From NCBI RefSeq assembly GCF_042477335.2, contig NC_091245.1:116408501-116472500 (forward strand): a DNA stretch of 64,000 nt, written 5' to 3'. The translations under genes and the position numbers were made by a program. This document shows positions 12,548 through 24,721 of the stretch, in pieces. How positions within the stretch are numbered: position 1 is the first letter of the stretch; each line of letters opens with the position of its first letter. This DNA comes from Ovis canadensis. Taxonomy: Eukaryota > Chordata > Mammalia > Artiodactyla > Bovidae. The notes beneath the pieces are model-generated. The model did no database searches. It worked only from the letters and a program-made list of their open reading frames with translations, and was not told where the DNA came from.

Positions 12548-12789
12548 ATATACTTGATTAGGACTACAGGGCCTCCCTGGTGGCTCAGTCAGTAAAGAAT
12601 CTGCCTGAAATGTAGGATACTCGAGTTTGATCCCTGGGTCAGGAAGATCCTCTTGAGAAGGAATGGCTACCAACTCTAGTATTCTTGCCTAGAGAATCCC
12701 GTGGATAGAGGAGACTGGTGTACCCAAATCCATGGGGTAACAGAGTCAGACACGATTGAAGGACTAGGCATTCATATACTTGATTAGGA
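12548..12789 (+). mobile_element. Bov-tA SINE with 16-bp TSD
   Basis: The SINE body is 12564-12773, with the head 'ctggtggctcagtcagtaaag' and the end 'cacgattgaaggactaggc'. It is bracketed by perfect copies of 'atatacttgattagga' at 12548-12563 and 12774-12789, marking a retrotransposed insertion. Confidence 0.93.
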
Positions 12790-12847
12790 TGGTCTGATAT
12801 TGTAGCAGAATAAGCACATAACCTGCTGATATGATTTGATGGGGCCT

Positions 12848-13150
12848 GGGAAAACCCTTGGAGAAGGCAATGGCAACCCACTCCAGTACTCTTGCCTGGA
12901 AAATCCCATGGACGGAGGAGCCTGGTAGGCTACAGTCCATGGGGTCTCTAAGAGTAAGACACAACTGAGCAACTTCATTCTCACTTTTCACTTTCATGCA
13001 TTGGAGAAGGAAATGGCAACCCACTCCAATGTTCTTGCCTGGAGAATCCCAGGGACGGGGGAGCCTGGTGGGCTGCCGTCTATGGGGTTGCACAGAGTCA
13101 GACACGACTGAAGTGACTTAGCAGCAGCAGCAGCGGCAGGGAAAACCCTT
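12848..13150 (+). mobile_element. BOV-A2 SINE with 12-bp TSD
   Basis: Two related 'gagaagg.aatggcaacccactccag' monomers (12860 and about 13003) are joined by 'cttttcactttcatgcatt' and end in an (AGC)n tail. Perfect 'gggaaaaccctt' copies at 12848-12859 and 13139-13150 flank the element. Antisense open frames across it are SINE artefacts. Confidence 0.95.
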
Positions 13151-13219
13151 CTGCCTAAAATTATCTCTTGCAAAGGACTGCTAAATTCAACTGTAGTAGT
13201 AACTGATTCTCACCTTGAA

Positions 13220-13385
13220 CTTTTAGCAAACATTATGCATTTTGAATTTCACAACCACCAGGAGAAATAGGTATTATTATAATTTTACAGATAGGAAAAT
13301 AAGGCAACAGAAAAGTTAATGACTAGTCCAAGGTTCCTCAGATAGCTAATGTCAAAGTCTGCATATAAACTCATGTTCTTTAATG
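13220..13385 (+). repeat. MIR remnant
   Basis: Contains 'ttttacagataggaaaataaggc' and 'actagtccaaggttcctcagatagct', the characteristic MIR core region. Confidence 0.65.
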
Positions 13386-13502
13386 CCAAGCTTCATCTTA
13401 TGTCTGCTCTCTTCAAAAATTAGTCATTCCTCAGTCCTTGTTAAGAGGATGCTCTTCTGGGCACTTGAAAATACACATATCCTCGTATTGACCTTATCTT
13501 GC

Positions 13503-13505
<3 letters not shown>

Positions 13506-13551
<46 letters not shown>
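13506..13551. repeat. (TA)n microsatellite
   Basis: About 23 uninterrupted TA units. It can form a cruciform and is likely length-polymorphic. Confidence 0.97.
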
Positions 13552-13553
<2 letters not shown>

Positions 13554-13744
13554 CATCTAATCTTGTACCCAAAATATGGTTTATGGCAAGTAACAGTGAA
13601 ATCATCTAGGGTTTTATTAGAAATACAAAAATGTCAGGATACAACTTATACCTACTGGTAAAGAAAAGGAGACAGGAGACAAGGGAAGATGAAGAAGAAA
13701 GAGAAATTCAGAAGTATCAAAGTCAAACTTTAACCAGTTTACAA

Positions 13745-13974
13745 TTTTTTTCTAGTGTGTATGAAGTCACTTCAGTTGTGCCCATCTCTTTGAAACCCAA
13801 TGGACTGTAGACTGCCATGCTTCTCTGTCCATGGGATTCTCCAGGCAAGAATTCTGGAGTGGATTGCCAGGCCCTCTTCCAGGGGATCTTCCCAACCCTG
13901 GGATTGAACCTGTTTCTTAAGTCTCCTGCATTGGCATGTGGGTTCTTTACCACTAGTGCTACCTTTTTTTCTAG
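13745..13974 (-). mobile_element. Bov-tA SINE, reverse, with 11-bp TSD
   Basis: The reverse complement of the SINE occupies 13756-13963 ('catgggattctccaggcaag', 'ggggatcttcccaaccctgg'). It is flanked by perfect copies of 'tttttttctag' at 13745-13755 and 13964-13974. Confidence 0.92.
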
Positions 13975-13975
13975 A

Positions 13976-16900
13976 GTGATCTAAAATTCCTTGTGTGAAT
14001 TTCCTTAAAGTGGAAATAGTCTCTTCTACTTTCCCAAATGCCAGGAAACTAAAGAAGCTTGTATAGCCTTGGCTCTAAACTCATAACCTGGAGTTTTGTT
14101 CTCTACTCCTTTCAGGAAGCTGAAGCAAACTCCATAGAATTACTATGTGTCTTGCCCTGTCTTTCTGTTTTGCTTGAATACCACCGGTATATTAGGAAGA
14201 GTCTTATAACATTGACTGAGTAGCATTTAGACTTTTTTCTACTCAACTTTCACAAATGAGTGCTATCTCTAAGGTGACAAGATAAAGCCCAAAGTTAGTG
14301 AAATAAAGGGTAAAACTTGAGGATAAAGTTATTCTCGATCTAGAATTTGTGAAGAGTCATGGAAAAGATAGTAAAGAGAGGGATCAGTTAACATTCTAAG
14401 AAACATGAGTAAGATGGCTACCACTTTTCCATTATCATATATTCTTTCCCATTGTTAAACCAATATATCCCTGTTTGAAGTTCAGAAAATGTGGTTGCCA
14501 TATGTGCATTTGATAATGACCATACTAATCCATTGCCAAGATCAAAGGTACTCTGGGAAGTTTCACAGGCGGTAGCCATAATTTGGATAAACTGTGCATC
14601 ACTCTTGCCCAGTTTTCTTGAAGCCAAATAGTCTTTGCAAAACTTCTGGCTGTTTTGGGGAGAATTAAATTGTTATAAATGAATTTTATCTGCATCTCTA
14701 CAAACTCAAAGTCCTGGGATGGGTGTTAATTAGATGCTCATAAGTTATGAACTTTGGGAGGGATCAAAGCAAGTTTTCTCTTAAATCAGTGCAGACCTTG
14801 AGGGAGGTAAGAGACCCATTCTGGACTGTAGCTTCCTCCAGTTACTCTTGGTTAGTCAAGAGGGTAGGCTCTATCCCATATGGGGAAATATGTTCCCATG
14901 TCTGAGAACGGAGATAAGAACCAAAAAAATATCATTCACTTACCTCTCAGCTCTGAAGCTCTCAAGTTGTTAGACCCAGGTAGAAATCTGAGGCTGGACT
15001 TAAGAGTCCAAACGTCAGGCTGCCCAGCTTATTACACTTATGACCCACTTCTGGCCACTGGAGGACATCTCCAGCAGGGACAAGCAACTGTGCACACACC
15101 ACTGAGTCCTCTCTAATTGCTCACTGCCCTCTTCTTGCTTTTCTAAAAAAACTCATCTCTTCTTTTCTTTTCCTTTGGGCCCTTTGCCCCTCCTCAAAGG
15201 GTAAAAAAAAAAAAAAAAAAGTTTGTTTTTTTGCTATCTAGAGATCTCCCTTAGCAAAATTTTTGCTGTGACAGCAATTCATATCACTCACTACCCTGGT
15301 GCCGCCCTGTCTTTGCTCTCTGTGTTTGATAAATATGTAGTTCTAGCATGAAAGAGACTGGGTATAATCACTGGAGACTTCTTAGAGTGGAAACATCAGT
15401 GCTGCTTGCAGACACTGCCTAACTGAGAACAGCTTGAGAAAATAAGCTCTATGAAAAGAAGGGAGGGGAAAGTGGTTAGGAAAATAGAGAAATAAGAAAA
15501 ATGGGGGAAAAAAATCTATTTTGTGGAAAGTGGGACAAAACCATTTTTTCATTGTTTAAAAAAACCCTCCTGGAACAGAAAAACTTTTTCCATATCAAGT
15601 TCACCAGTTGAGAAATAAGGGTATCCTGAAATCTGGCTTGGTAGAGATTTATTTTCTTTGTATGTATGGGAAGGAAAAGTTTTACAAACCTGAGAATATA
15701 AAAAGGACTATCTGGGTACTATAATAGCCTATTAAAAGACTGATTCCATTTTTTTAAGACAGACATAGTATGCAGTGAAGAGTGCTATTTAATTATAACT
15801 GAAGCATATATATTAATAAAAATCTAAGAATGTATTTTTAGAGACAAAACACTTCAATATTCTGTTAGCAAGTAATCCTGATAGTTCAAGTATTCAAATT
15901 CAATAAGACTGTTTTCCATAAAATATATTATTATTCAGAATTTTCCAAAAGTTATCCTTTCTTTACAGTTAGATTCAGTGATATTTAATTTCCCTAGAAA
16001 CTGAGCAAAGGCTCAAGTGTTTGAGCTATATATATATATAAATATATTTTTGAGGTTTACAGGGCAGAGACTGGTATAATACATAATCTAAAAGGTTTTG
16101 GATAATCAGGCTATCCTCCTATTCAGGGATTTTTTGGATAATGATTTGATATCAATGACAGTGCTGAACCCCCAAGTCTTTCTCATTCACCTACAAATTC
16201 TTTCATCCCTTCACCATCACCATTGAGCCTATCTTTGTCACATGGTATCCATATATTCATAGTGTAGAATGCTCTAAGGTCATCTTGTCCTACTCTCTTT
16301 CAACAGTGATTGACCAGTAGGTCTAGCAGAAAATTAGTAAATTAAAAAAAAAAAATCCACAGACAAGAGAACTAAAAACTTAAAATTCAATAAATAAGCA
16401 AACCCTTTGAAAGGAGTATTTAAAGCTTATGATTCTTCTAGAATGCTTGATTTTCCAACAGCTTCCAAATCCTTTCCTCTTCAATCCTCTAATGAAGTAC
16501 TGATCAAAGGTTTTCTCACTTCCACATCCCCCAACAAGTTGGCAGTTTTTCAGTTCCCCTTTTCTGCTGAAAGCTTTCATGCCTTATAATCCTTTTTGTT
16601 CCAGGGACCTCTGCCTTTTCTGTAGAAGGATATTTAGCCATGAATCCCTAGGAGGCTGAAATTCATGTTCAACAGGAAGACGCAACTACTACTCAAGTGC
16701 ATGCATCAGTAGATGTCGGTGCTTACTCTTGAAGGAAAGCTGCATATTCCTGAGGTTCATGTTGGGGTGGGGAGTATCTTGTAGCCTTTTACAGAGATAG
16801 GGAAAACTGCATTATGGTGTACCGGCAAAGCAAGGGAAGCCCACTTTTTCTTCTAAAAATTTGAGCTTTTGGAAAATGAGATAGCTATTTCAGGAGTTTA

Positions 16901-17190
16901 TGAGTTCTCCATCATTGGTGATGTTCTCTAAAAAGTTGTATATCCTCTCTCAGGTTTTATTGGTACACATCTGCTTTTGTGTAGACCTCTAATACAACTA
17001 TAGCCCTGAGATATTGAGTTCTCTTGTAAGATATGCTCCAACTGTTGTTGAACATCCTTAGGTCTCTAGTTCTCATCTCAAACATTATTTGTTTATTTAA
17101 TTTCTTGCTAGTTCTAATTCTCTCAAATTCAATTCAAGGAGTTTTTGTTTGTTTGTTTTTTTAGCATCTATTTGATACTCTGTCCTGACC
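13976..17190. other. Mostly unrecognised DNA
   Basis: No coding gene or young repeat is recognised here. A 69-codon minus-strand open frame at 14418-14627 and a plus-strand frame at 14880-15116 have no domain I can name. The 14420-15420 block may be an old LTR or DNA-transposon remnant, but that is only an impression. An A-run lies at 15206-15222 and a TA-rich run at 16028-16048. Confidence 0.35.
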
Positions 17191-17193
17191 TGG

Positions 17194-17440
17194 CATTGCT
17201 GAAGCTGAAGCTCCGATACTTTGGCTACCTGATGGAAAGAGCCAAGTCTTTGGAAAAGACCTTGATTCTGGGACTGAACACAAAAGGAGAAAGGGGAGGC
17301 AGAGAATGAGATGGTTGGATAACATCACTAACTCAATGGACATGAATCTGAGTAAACTCTGGGTGACAGTGGCGGACAGAGGAGCCTAGCTTGCTACAGT
17401 CCATGGGATCACAAAAAGTCAGACACGACTTAGTGACTGA
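17194..17440 (+). mobile_element. BovB LINE 3' fragment
   Basis: Runs from 'attgctgaagctgaagctcc' to 'cagacacgacttagtgactga'. It is a 5'-truncated copy of about 250 bp followed by an (AAC)-like tail. Confidence 0.85.
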
Positions 17441-18639
17441 AAATAACAACAAAACCAACAACTTTCTGTTAATTGTAAATAAGGTTTTATAGGTAGCAAA
17501 CCTTGCATATATAAAGCAAAGAAGGTTAAACATGACCCAGTTGACTGTAGAGACAAATTAGAAATTCTTAAATAACAGAATGCTCTTCATCATGCTAATT
17601 TTAGTGAAAGTTGTTTCATATAAAAGTAAATTTAGAGCCAGGTGGATGTTATTTTGAATTTAGGTCTGAACCTAGTAATGGGTCGAGTTTCTTAACATTC
17701 TTAAAACTCAATATCTCCATTATAAAATTAAGACAATATCATTATCAAAATATAAATATTAAATGGAAGTAAACAGGTTTGAATCACTTAATACCTGGAT
17801 TAGATGAGGTTCCAGAAATATACACTGTCTTCCCTTTACTTTATGTAGCCAAATCTGAACTTGGAAAAAGTAAGCATTTTTCCATTTTGGTAGGTGCTTT
17901 TACAGTCTTTTTTATCTGCTATTGGTTTCTGGTTGACTGAACACAGAATGAGAAAAACCTTATGCACCTAAGTCTTCTGGGGATCAAAAGGAGCAACATA
18001 CTCTGTTCCCTTCAGGTCAGAATTACTGCATTGCTTGTGTTATTGCTGATATTGCTGTCAGTGCCATAGACTCTTCTGGTTCTGCTCAACCAACCCCTTC
18101 ACAGTGTTTAAGCCTGGGCAAGTTACCATAAGGCTGAAGGATGATTTTAAATACAGAAGAGCTAGAGCACTGCCTGGGACCACCTGACCACAAGTCTCAA
18201 TCACCAAGCCTAAGTCCTTAGTTAATCAAGACATGGCAACTCCTAGGAGGCAGAGAACTAGATTCTGCTTCTCAGGACTCTGCCTACCTCTCTGGGTGCA
18301 ACTCTGCTGCATCCATAGTAAAATCTTTCCATTTGCAGTCTGTATTACACTCTGGCCAAAATTCTTGCACTACATTTCGAATGTTGGCTTCTTTCTGATT
18401 AGACCCAAAATGCTATAAGTCAGTGGCTTTTCTTTAAGGCTTATTATGTCCTGGAACAACAAATAGAAAACAGTCCTAGACTTGATATTATTAGCTTGGG
18501 TAAAATCCAATAACAGAAGTAAAGTTTCAAAAGGAAAAAAGCAATTTAAACTACTAATGCAATTAGAGGTATCTTAAGAAGTGCTTAAAACTATGTTTAG
18601 TATGCATTAGGGCTTGTAAGTATTAGCTTTAACTTATGA
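17441..18639. other. No gene or repeat recognised
   Basis: Unique-looking AT-rich sequence. The only open frame above 60 codons (18233-18418) has no recognisable feature. Confidence 0.4.
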
Positions 18640-18649
18640 TAAATCAACC

Positions 18650-18840
18650 ACTATATAGGTGTCATGCAAACATACTTTCATATACTCATAACAATCCTCC
18701 AAGTTAAGCATGTAATCTATTTTACAGGTAAGGAAACAGGTTTGGAGAAATAAAATAAATGTTAAAAATCACAGAGCCAGAAAGCTACAGAACTAGAATT
18801 TGAACCACAACTTTCTGGCTTTGGAGCCTATTCTAACTCA
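18650..18840 (+). repeat. MIR element
   Basis: A well preserved MIR: 'tactcataacaatcctcc', 'attttacaggtaaggaaac', 'cacagagccagaaagctac' and 'gaatttgaaccacaac' occur in consensus order. Confidence 0.8.
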
Positions 18841-19010
18841 CTATGGCATGCAAACCTATAAATCACAGATAGCATATTGAATTCATCAAACAGTGAATTA
18901 TTAATGAAAGTGTCTACTCCTTTCCCTGTCTATAAGCACTTGTAGGTTTGGATGTCCTTTGTCTCTTCAGTGGGGTTTGGTCTTCTTATAAGTGAATATT
19001 CCCCCAGGTG

Positions 19011-19049
19011 TTTTTTTTTTTTTTTCTTTTCTTTTCTTTTTTTTTTTCT
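19011..19049 (-). repeat. Terminal A-tail of the L1 (T-run on + strand)
   Basis: Reads in L1 sense as A-runs interrupted by single Gs (AAAAG units), immediately before the TSD. Confidence 0.85.
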
Positions 19050-19076
19050 TTATCAGTTAAGCTGAATTTTCAGCTT
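19050..19076 (-). other. Short 3'-transduced segment (probable)
   Basis: About 27 bp of non-A sequence lies between two A-rich tracts at the L1 3' end (19011-19049 and about 19077-19100). It includes a self-complementary stretch, 'aagctgaattttcagctt', at 19059-19076. Unique sequence between two A-tails followed by the TSD is the usual mark of 3' transduction. Local tail rearrangement is the alternative. Confidence 0.55.
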
Positions 19077-19383
19077 CTTTTTATTTTATTTTTTTTTAAT
19101 TTTATTATCTTTAATTCTTACATGCATTCCCAAACATGAACGCCCCTCCCACCTCCCTCCCCATAACATCTCTCTGGGTCATCCCCATGCACCCGCCCCA
19201 AGCATGCTGCAACCTGCGTCAGACATAGACTGGCGATTCAATTCTTTCATGATAGTATACATGTTAGAATGTCATTCTCCCAAATCATCCCACCCTCTCC
19301 CTCTCTCTCTGAGTCCAAAGGTCCGTTATACACATCTGTGTCTCTTTCCCTGTCTTGCATACAGGGTCGTCATTGCCATCTTC

Positions 19384-22300
19384 CTAAATTCCATATATAT
19401 GTGTTAGTATACTGTATTGGTGTTTTTCTTTCTGGCTTACTTCACTCTGTATAATCGGCTCCAGTTTCATCCATCTCATCAGAACTGATTCAAATGAATT
19501 CTTTTTAACCACTGAGTAATACTCCATTGTGTATATGTACCACTGCTTTCTTATCCATTCATCTGCTGATGGACATCTAGGTTGTTTCCATGTCCTGGCT
19601 ATTATAAACAGTGCTGCGATGAACATTGGGATACATGTGTCTCTTTCCATTCTGGTTTCCTCGGTGTGTATGCCCAGCAGTGGGATTGCTGGGTCATAAG
19701 GTAGTTCTATTTGCAATTTTTTAAGGAATCTCCACACTGTTCTCCATAGTGGCTGTATTAGTTTGCATTCCCACCAACAGTGTAGGAGGGTTCCCTTTTC
19801 TCCACACCCTCTCCAGCATTTATTGCTTGCAGATTTTTGGATCACAGCCATTCTGACTGGTGTGAAGTGGTACCTCATTGTGGTTTTGATTTGCATTTCT
19901 CTAAAAATGAGTGATGTTGAGCATCTTTTCATGTGTTTGTTAGTCATCCGTATGTCTTCTTTGGAGAAATGTCTACTTAGTTCTTTGGCCCATATTTTGA
20001 CTGGGTCGTTTATTTTTCTGGAGTTGAGCTGCATAAGTTGCTTGTATATTTTTGAGATTAGTTGTTTGTCAGTTGCTTCATTTGCTATTATTTTCTCCCA
20101 TTCAGAACGCTGTCTTTTCACCGTGCTTATATTTTCCTTTGTTGTGCAGAAGCTTTTAATTTTAATTAGATCCCATTTGTTTATTTTTGCTTTTATTTCC
20201 AGAATTCTGGGAGGTGGATCATAGAGGATCCTGCTGTGATTTATGTCTGAGAGTGTTTTGCCTATGTTCTCCTCTAGGAGTTTTATAGTTTCTGATCTTA
20301 CATTTAGATCTTTAATCCATTTTGAGTTTACTTTTGTGTACGGTGTTAGAAAGTGATCTAGTTTCATTCTTTTACAAGTGGTTGACCAGTTTTCCCAGCA
20401 CCACTTGTTAAAGAGATTGTCTTTACTCCATTGTATATTCTTGCCTCCTTTGTCAAAGATAAGGTGTCCATATGTGTGTGGATTTATCTCTGGGCTTTCT
20501 ATTTTGTTCCATTGATCTATATGTCTGTCTTTGTGCCAGTACCATACTGTCTTGATGACTGTGGCTTTGTAGTAGAGCCTGAAGTCAGGTAAGTTGATTC
20601 CTCCAGTTCCATTCTTCTTTCTCAAGATTGCTTTGGCTATTCGAGGTTTTTTGTATTTCCATACAAATCTTGAAATTATTTGTTCTAGTTCTGTGAAAAA
20701 TGTGACTGGTAGCTTGATAGGGATTGCATTGAATTTGTAAATTGCTTTGGGTAGTATACTCATTTTCACTATATTGATTCTTCCAGTCCATGAACATGGT
20801 ATATTTCTCCATCTATTAGTGTCCTCTTTGATTTCTTTCATCAGTGTTTTATAGTTTTCTATATATAGGTCTTTAGTTTCTTTAGGTAGATATATTCCTA
20901 AGTATTTTATTCTTTTCGTTGCAATGGTGAATGGAATTGTTTCCTTAATTTCTTTTTCTACTTTCTCATTATTCGTGTATAGGAATGCAAGGGATTTCTG
21001 TGTGTTGATTTTATATCCTGCAACTTTACTATATTCATTGATGAGCTCTAGTAATTTTCTGGTGGAGTCTTTAGGGTTTTCCATGTAGAGGATCATGTCA
21101 TCTGCAAACACTGAGAGTTTTACTTCTTCTTTTCCAATTTGAATTCCTTTTATTTCTTTTTCTGCTCTGATTGCTGTGGCCAAAACTTTCAGAACTATGT
21201 AGAATAGTAGCGGTGAAAGTGGATACCCTTGTCTTGTTCCTGACTTTAGGGGAAATGCTTTCAGTTTTTCACCATTGAGGATAATGTTTGCTGTGGGTTT
21301 GTCATATAGAGCTTTTATTATGTTGAGGTATGTTCCTTCTATTCCTGCTTTCTGGAGAGTTTTTATCATAAATGGATGTTGAATTTTGTCAAAGGCCTTC
21401 TCTGCATCTATTGAGATAATCATATGGTTTTTATTTTTCAATTTGTTAATGTGGTGAATTACATTGATTGATTTGCGGATATTGAAGAATCCTTGCATCC
21501 CTGGGATAAAGCCCACTTGGTCATGGTGTATGATCTTTTTAATGTGTTGTTGGATTCTAATTGCTAGAATTTTGTTGAGGATTTTTGCATCTATGTTCAT
21601 CAGTGATATTGGCCTGTAGTTTTCTTTTTTTGTGACATCTTTGTCAGGTTTTGGTATTAGGGTGATGGTGGCCTCATAGAATGAGTTTGGAAGTTTCCCT
21701 TCCTCTGCAATTTTCTGGAAGAGTTTGAGGAGGATAGGTGTTAGCTCTTCTCGAAATTTTTGGTAGAATTCAGCTGTGAAGCCGTCTGGACCTGGGCTTT
21801 TGTTTGCTGGAAGATTTCTGATGACAGTTTCAATTTCTGTGCTTGTGATGGGTCTGTTAAGATTTTCTATTTCTTCCTGGTTCAGTTTTGGAAAATTGTA
21901 CTTTTCTAAGAATTTGTCCATTTCTTCCACGTTGTCCATTTTATTGGCATACAACTGCTGATAGTAGTCTCTTATGATCCTTTGTATTTCTGTGTTGTCT
22001 GTTGTGATCTCTCCATTTTCATTTCTAATTTTATTGATTTGATTTTTCTCTCTTTGCTTCTTGATGAGTCTGGCTAATGGCTTGTCAATTTTATTTATCC
22101 TTTCAAAGAACCAGCTTTTGGCTTTGTTGATTTTTGCTATGGTCTCTTTTGTTTCTTTTGCATTTATTTCTGCCCTAGTTTTTAAGATTTCTTTCCTTCT
22201 ACTAACTCTGGGGTTCTCCAACTCTTCCTTTTCTAGTTGCTTTAGGTGTAGAGTTAGGTTATTTATTTGACTTTTTTCTTGTTTCTTGAGGTATGCTTGT

Positions 22301-23202
22301 ATTGCTATGAACTTTCCTCTTAGCACTGCTTTTATAGTGTCCCAGAGGTTTTGGGTTGTTGTGTTTTCATTTTCATTCGTTTCTATGCATATTTTGATTT
22401 CTTTTTTTATTTCTTCTGTGATTTGTTGGTTATTCAGAAGTGTGTTGTTCATCCTCCATATGTTGGAATTTTTAATAGTTTTTCTCCTGTAATTGAGATC
22501 TAATCTTAATGCATTATGGTCAGAAAAGATGCTTGGAATGATTTTGATTTTTTTGAATTTATCAAGTTTAGATTTATGGCCCAGGATGTGATCTATCCTG
22601 GAGAAGGTTCCATGAGCACATGAAAAAAAGGTGAAATTCATTGTTTTGGGGTGAAATGTCCTATAGATATCAATTAGGTCTAACTGATCTAATGTATCAT
22701 TTAAAGTTTGTGTTTCTTTGTTAATTTTCTGTTTAGTTGATCTGTCCATAGGTGTGAGTGGGGTATTAAAGTCTCCCACTATTATTGTGTTATTGTTGAT
22801 TTCCCCTTTCATACTTGTTAGCATTTGTCTTACATATTGCGGTGCTCCTATATTGGGTGCATATATATTTATAATTGTTATATCTTCTTCTTGGATTGTT
22901 CCTTTGATCATTATGTAGTGGCCTTCTTTGTCTCTTTTTACAGCCTTTGTTTTAAAGTCTATTTTATCGGATATGAGTATTGCCACTCCTGCTTTCTTTT
23001 GGTCTCTATTAGTGTGGTATATCTTTTTCCAGCCCTTCACTTTCAGTCTGTATGTGTCCCTTGTTTTGAGGTGGGTCTCTTGTAAGCAGCATATAGAGGG
23101 GTCTTGTTTTTGTATCCATTCGGCCAGTCTTTGTCTTTTGGTTGGGGTGTTCAACCCATTTACATTTAAGGTGATTATTGATAAGTATGATCCCATTACC
23201 AT
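19384..23202 (-). CDS. L1 ORF2 protein: endonuclease-reverse transcriptase, open
   Basis: Encodes the L1 ORF2 protein, which nicks target DNA and reverse-transcribes L1 RNA at the nick. I take the ATG at 23202, giving 1272 residues; the frame extends 11 codons further up to a GTG. The usual L1 ORF2 length is about 1275. N-terminal APE-type endonuclease motifs are present: LNVNGLN, QETH (E42), GDFN (D144) and SDHN (D228, H229). The RT domain has [11 protein letters not shown] and FADD (D701, D702). The C-terminal CX3CX7HX4C cluster has C1129, C1133, H1141 and C1146. It ends in the usual THIYGI. No stop or frameshift is present. Residues near the RT motif [12 protein letters not shown] differ from the common [12 protein letters not shown], so activity cannot be assumed. 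It lies 51 bp after ORF1, as expected for a bicistronic L1 RNA. Confidence 0.95.
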   Translation of the reverse strand: MVMGSYLSIITLNVNGLNTPTKRQRLAEWIQKQDPSICCLQETHLKTRDTYRLKVKGWKKIYHTNRDQKKAGVAILISDKIDFKTKAVKRDKEGHYIMIKGTIQEEDITIINIYAPNIGAPQYVRQMLTSMKGEINNNTIIVGDFNTPLTPMDRSTKQKINKETQTLNDTLDQLDLIDIYRTFHPKTMNFTFFSCAHGTFSRIDHILGHKSKLDKFKKIKIIPSIFSDHNALRLDLNYRRKTIKNSNIWRMNNTLLNNQQITEEIKKEIKICIETNENENTTTQNLWDTIKAVLRGKFIAIQAYLKKQEKSQINNLTLHLKQLEKEELENPRVSRRKEILKTRAEINAKETKETIAKINKAKSWFFERINKIDKPLARLIKKQREKNQINKIRNENGEITTDNTEIQRIIRDYYQQLYANKMDNVEEMDKFLEKYNFPKLNQEEIENLNRPITSTEIETVIRNLPANKSPGPDGFTAEFYQKFREELTPILLKLFQKIAEEGKLPNSFYEATITLIPKPDKDVTKKENYRPISLMNIDAKILNKILAIRIQQHIKKIIHHDQVGFIPGMQGFFNIRKSINVIHHINKLKNKNHMIISIDAEKAFDKIQHPFMIKTLQKAGIEGTYLNIIKALYDKPTANIILNGEKLKAFPLKSGTRQGYPLSPLLFYIVLKVLATAIRAEKEIKGIQIGKEEVKLSVFADDMILYMENPKDSTRKLLELINEYSKVAGYKINTQKSLAFLYTNNEKVEKEIKETIPFTIATKRIKYLGIYLPKETKDLYIENYKTLMKEIKEDTNRWRNIPCSWTGRINIVKMSILPKAIYKFNAIPIKLPVTFFTELEQIISRFVWKYKKPRIAKAILRKKNGTGGINLPDFRLYYKATVIKTVWYWHKDRHIDQWNKIESPEINPHTYGHLIFDKGGKNIQWSKDNLFNKWCWENWSTTCKRMKLDHFLTPYTKVNSKWIKDLNVRSETIKLLEENIGKTLSDINHSRILYDPPPRILEIKAKINKWDLIKIKSFCTTKENISTVKRQRSEWEKIIANEATDKQLISKIYKQLMQLNSRKINDPVKIWAKELSRHFSKEDIRMTNKHMKRCSTSLIFREMQIKTTMRYHFTPVRMAVIQKSASNKCWRGCGEKGTLLHCWWECKLIQPLWRTVWRFLKKLQIELPYDPAIPLLGIHTEETRMERDTCIPMFIAALFIIARTWKQPRCPSADEWIRKQWYIYTMEYYSVVKKNSFESVLMRWMKLEPIIQSEVSQKEKHQYSILTHIYGI

Positions 23203-23253
23203 TTCCTTTATTGTTTTGGGTTCGGGTTTATACACCCTTTTCGTGTTTCCTGT

Positions 23254-24168
23254 CTATAGGATATCCTTTAGAATTTGTTGGAGAGCTGGTTTGGTGGTGC
23301 TGAATTCTCTCAGCTTTTGCTTGTCTGTAAAGCTTTTGATTTCTCCTTCATATTTGAATGAGATCCTTGCTGGGTACAGTAATCTGGGCTGTAGGTTATT
23401 GTCTTTCATCACTTTAGGTATGTCTTGCCATTCCCTCCTGGCCTGAAGAGTTTCTATTGAAAGATCAGCAGTTATCCTTATTGGAATCCCCTTGTGTGTT
23501 ATTTGTTGTTTTTCCCTTGCTGCTTTTAATATTTGTTCTTTGTGTTTGATCTTTGTTAATTTGATTAATATGTGTCTTGGGGTGTTTCGCCTTGGGTTTA
23601 TCCTATCTGGAACTCTCTGTGTTTCTTGGACTTCGGTGATTATTTCCTTCCCCATTTTAAGGAAGTTTTCAACTATTATCTCCTCAAGGATTTTCTCATG
23701 ATCTTTCTTTCTGTCTTCTTCTTCTGGGACTCCTATAATTCAAATGTTGGAGCGTTTCAGGTCTCTGAGATTGTCCTCATTTCTTTTAATTCGTTTTTCT
23801 TGTTTCCTCTCTGATTCATTTATTTCTACCATTCTATCTTCTATTTCACTAATCCTATCTTCTGCCTCCGTTATTCTACTATTTGTTGCCTCCAGGGTGT
23901 TTCTGATCTCATTTATTGCGTTATTCATTATATTTTGACTCTTTTTTATTTCTTCTAGGTCCTTGTTAAACCTTTCTTGCATCTTCTCAATCCTTGTCTC
24001 TAGGCTATTTATCTGTGTTTCCATTTTGATTTCAAGATTTTGGATCATTTTCACTATCAAAATTCGGAATTCCTTCTCCGGTAGGTTCCCTACTTCTTCC
24101 TCTTTTGTTTGGTTTGGTGGGCAACTCTCCTGTTCCTTTGCCTGCTGAGTATTCCTCTGTCTCTTCAT
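23254..24168 (-). pseudogene. L1 ORF1 (RNA-binding chaperone) with one in-frame stop
   Basis: ORF1 encodes the coiled-coil RNA-binding protein that packages L1 RNA. The ATG at 24168 is followed by 142 codons, a TGA at 23742-23740, and then the same frame to the normal stop at 23254. That is 304 codons in all, close to a full ORF1. Residues about 45-140 are Glu/Lys/Ile heptads, fitting the trimeric coiled coil. The second half holds RRM- and C-terminal-domain-like sequence, including TPRHILIKLTK and ARREWQDI. The TGA precedes ATT and follows AAC ATT, where related elements probably have CGA, so a single CpG C-to-T change explains it. There is no frameshift. Confidence 0.9.
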
Positions 24169-24721
24169 TTTGGTTATATTGTTGCGTTTGGGGTGGCTTT
24201 TTTATATTCTGGTAATTTGTGGAGTTCTCTTTATTATGGAGCTTCCTCACTTTGGGTGGGGTTCTATCAGTGGCTTGTCAAGGTTTCCTGGTTAGGGAGG
24301 CTTGTGTTGGAGTTTTGGTGGGTGGAGCTGGGTTTCTTCTCTCTGGAGTGCAGTGGAGTGACCCGTAATGGTTTATGAGACATCAAAGGTTTTGGGATAA
24401 TTTTGAGCTGCCTGTATATTGAAGCTCAGGGGAGTGTTCCTGTGTTGCTGGAGAATTTGTGTGGTATGTCTTGTTTTGGAACTTGTTGGCCCTTGGGTGG
24501 AGCTTGGTTTCGGTGTAGGTATGAAGGCATTTGATGAGCTCCTATTGCTTAATGTTCCCTGAATTCAAGAGTTCTCTAATGTTTTCAGGCTTTGGATTTA
24601 AGCTTCCTGCTTCTGGTTTTCAGTTTTATTTTTACAGTAGCCTCTAGACTTCTCCATCTATACAGCACCGATGATAAAACATCTAGGTTAAAGATGAAAA
24701 GTTTCTCCACATTGAGGGACA

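Noticed and set aside
12639..13105. Overlapping antisense frames rich in Pro, Trp and Arg
   Set aside because: They come from the reverse strand of Bov-tA and BOV-A2. The same peptide pattern recurs at 32250 and 36274.
12860..13137. Regularly spaced repeats that might suggest a CRISPR array
   Set aside because: They are the two monomers of BOV-A2. A mammalian genome has no CRISPR arrays.
14418..14627. 69-codon minus-strand frame that looked protein-like
   Set aside because: The start codon is not ATG and I could not link it to any family. It may be part of an old retroelement, but nothing decisive is seen.
19763..24378. Many + strand open frames of 60-172 codons, hydrophobic and Phe/Ile/Ser-rich
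   Set aside because: They are antisense shadows of the A-rich L1 ORF1 and ORF2, not membrane-protein genes.
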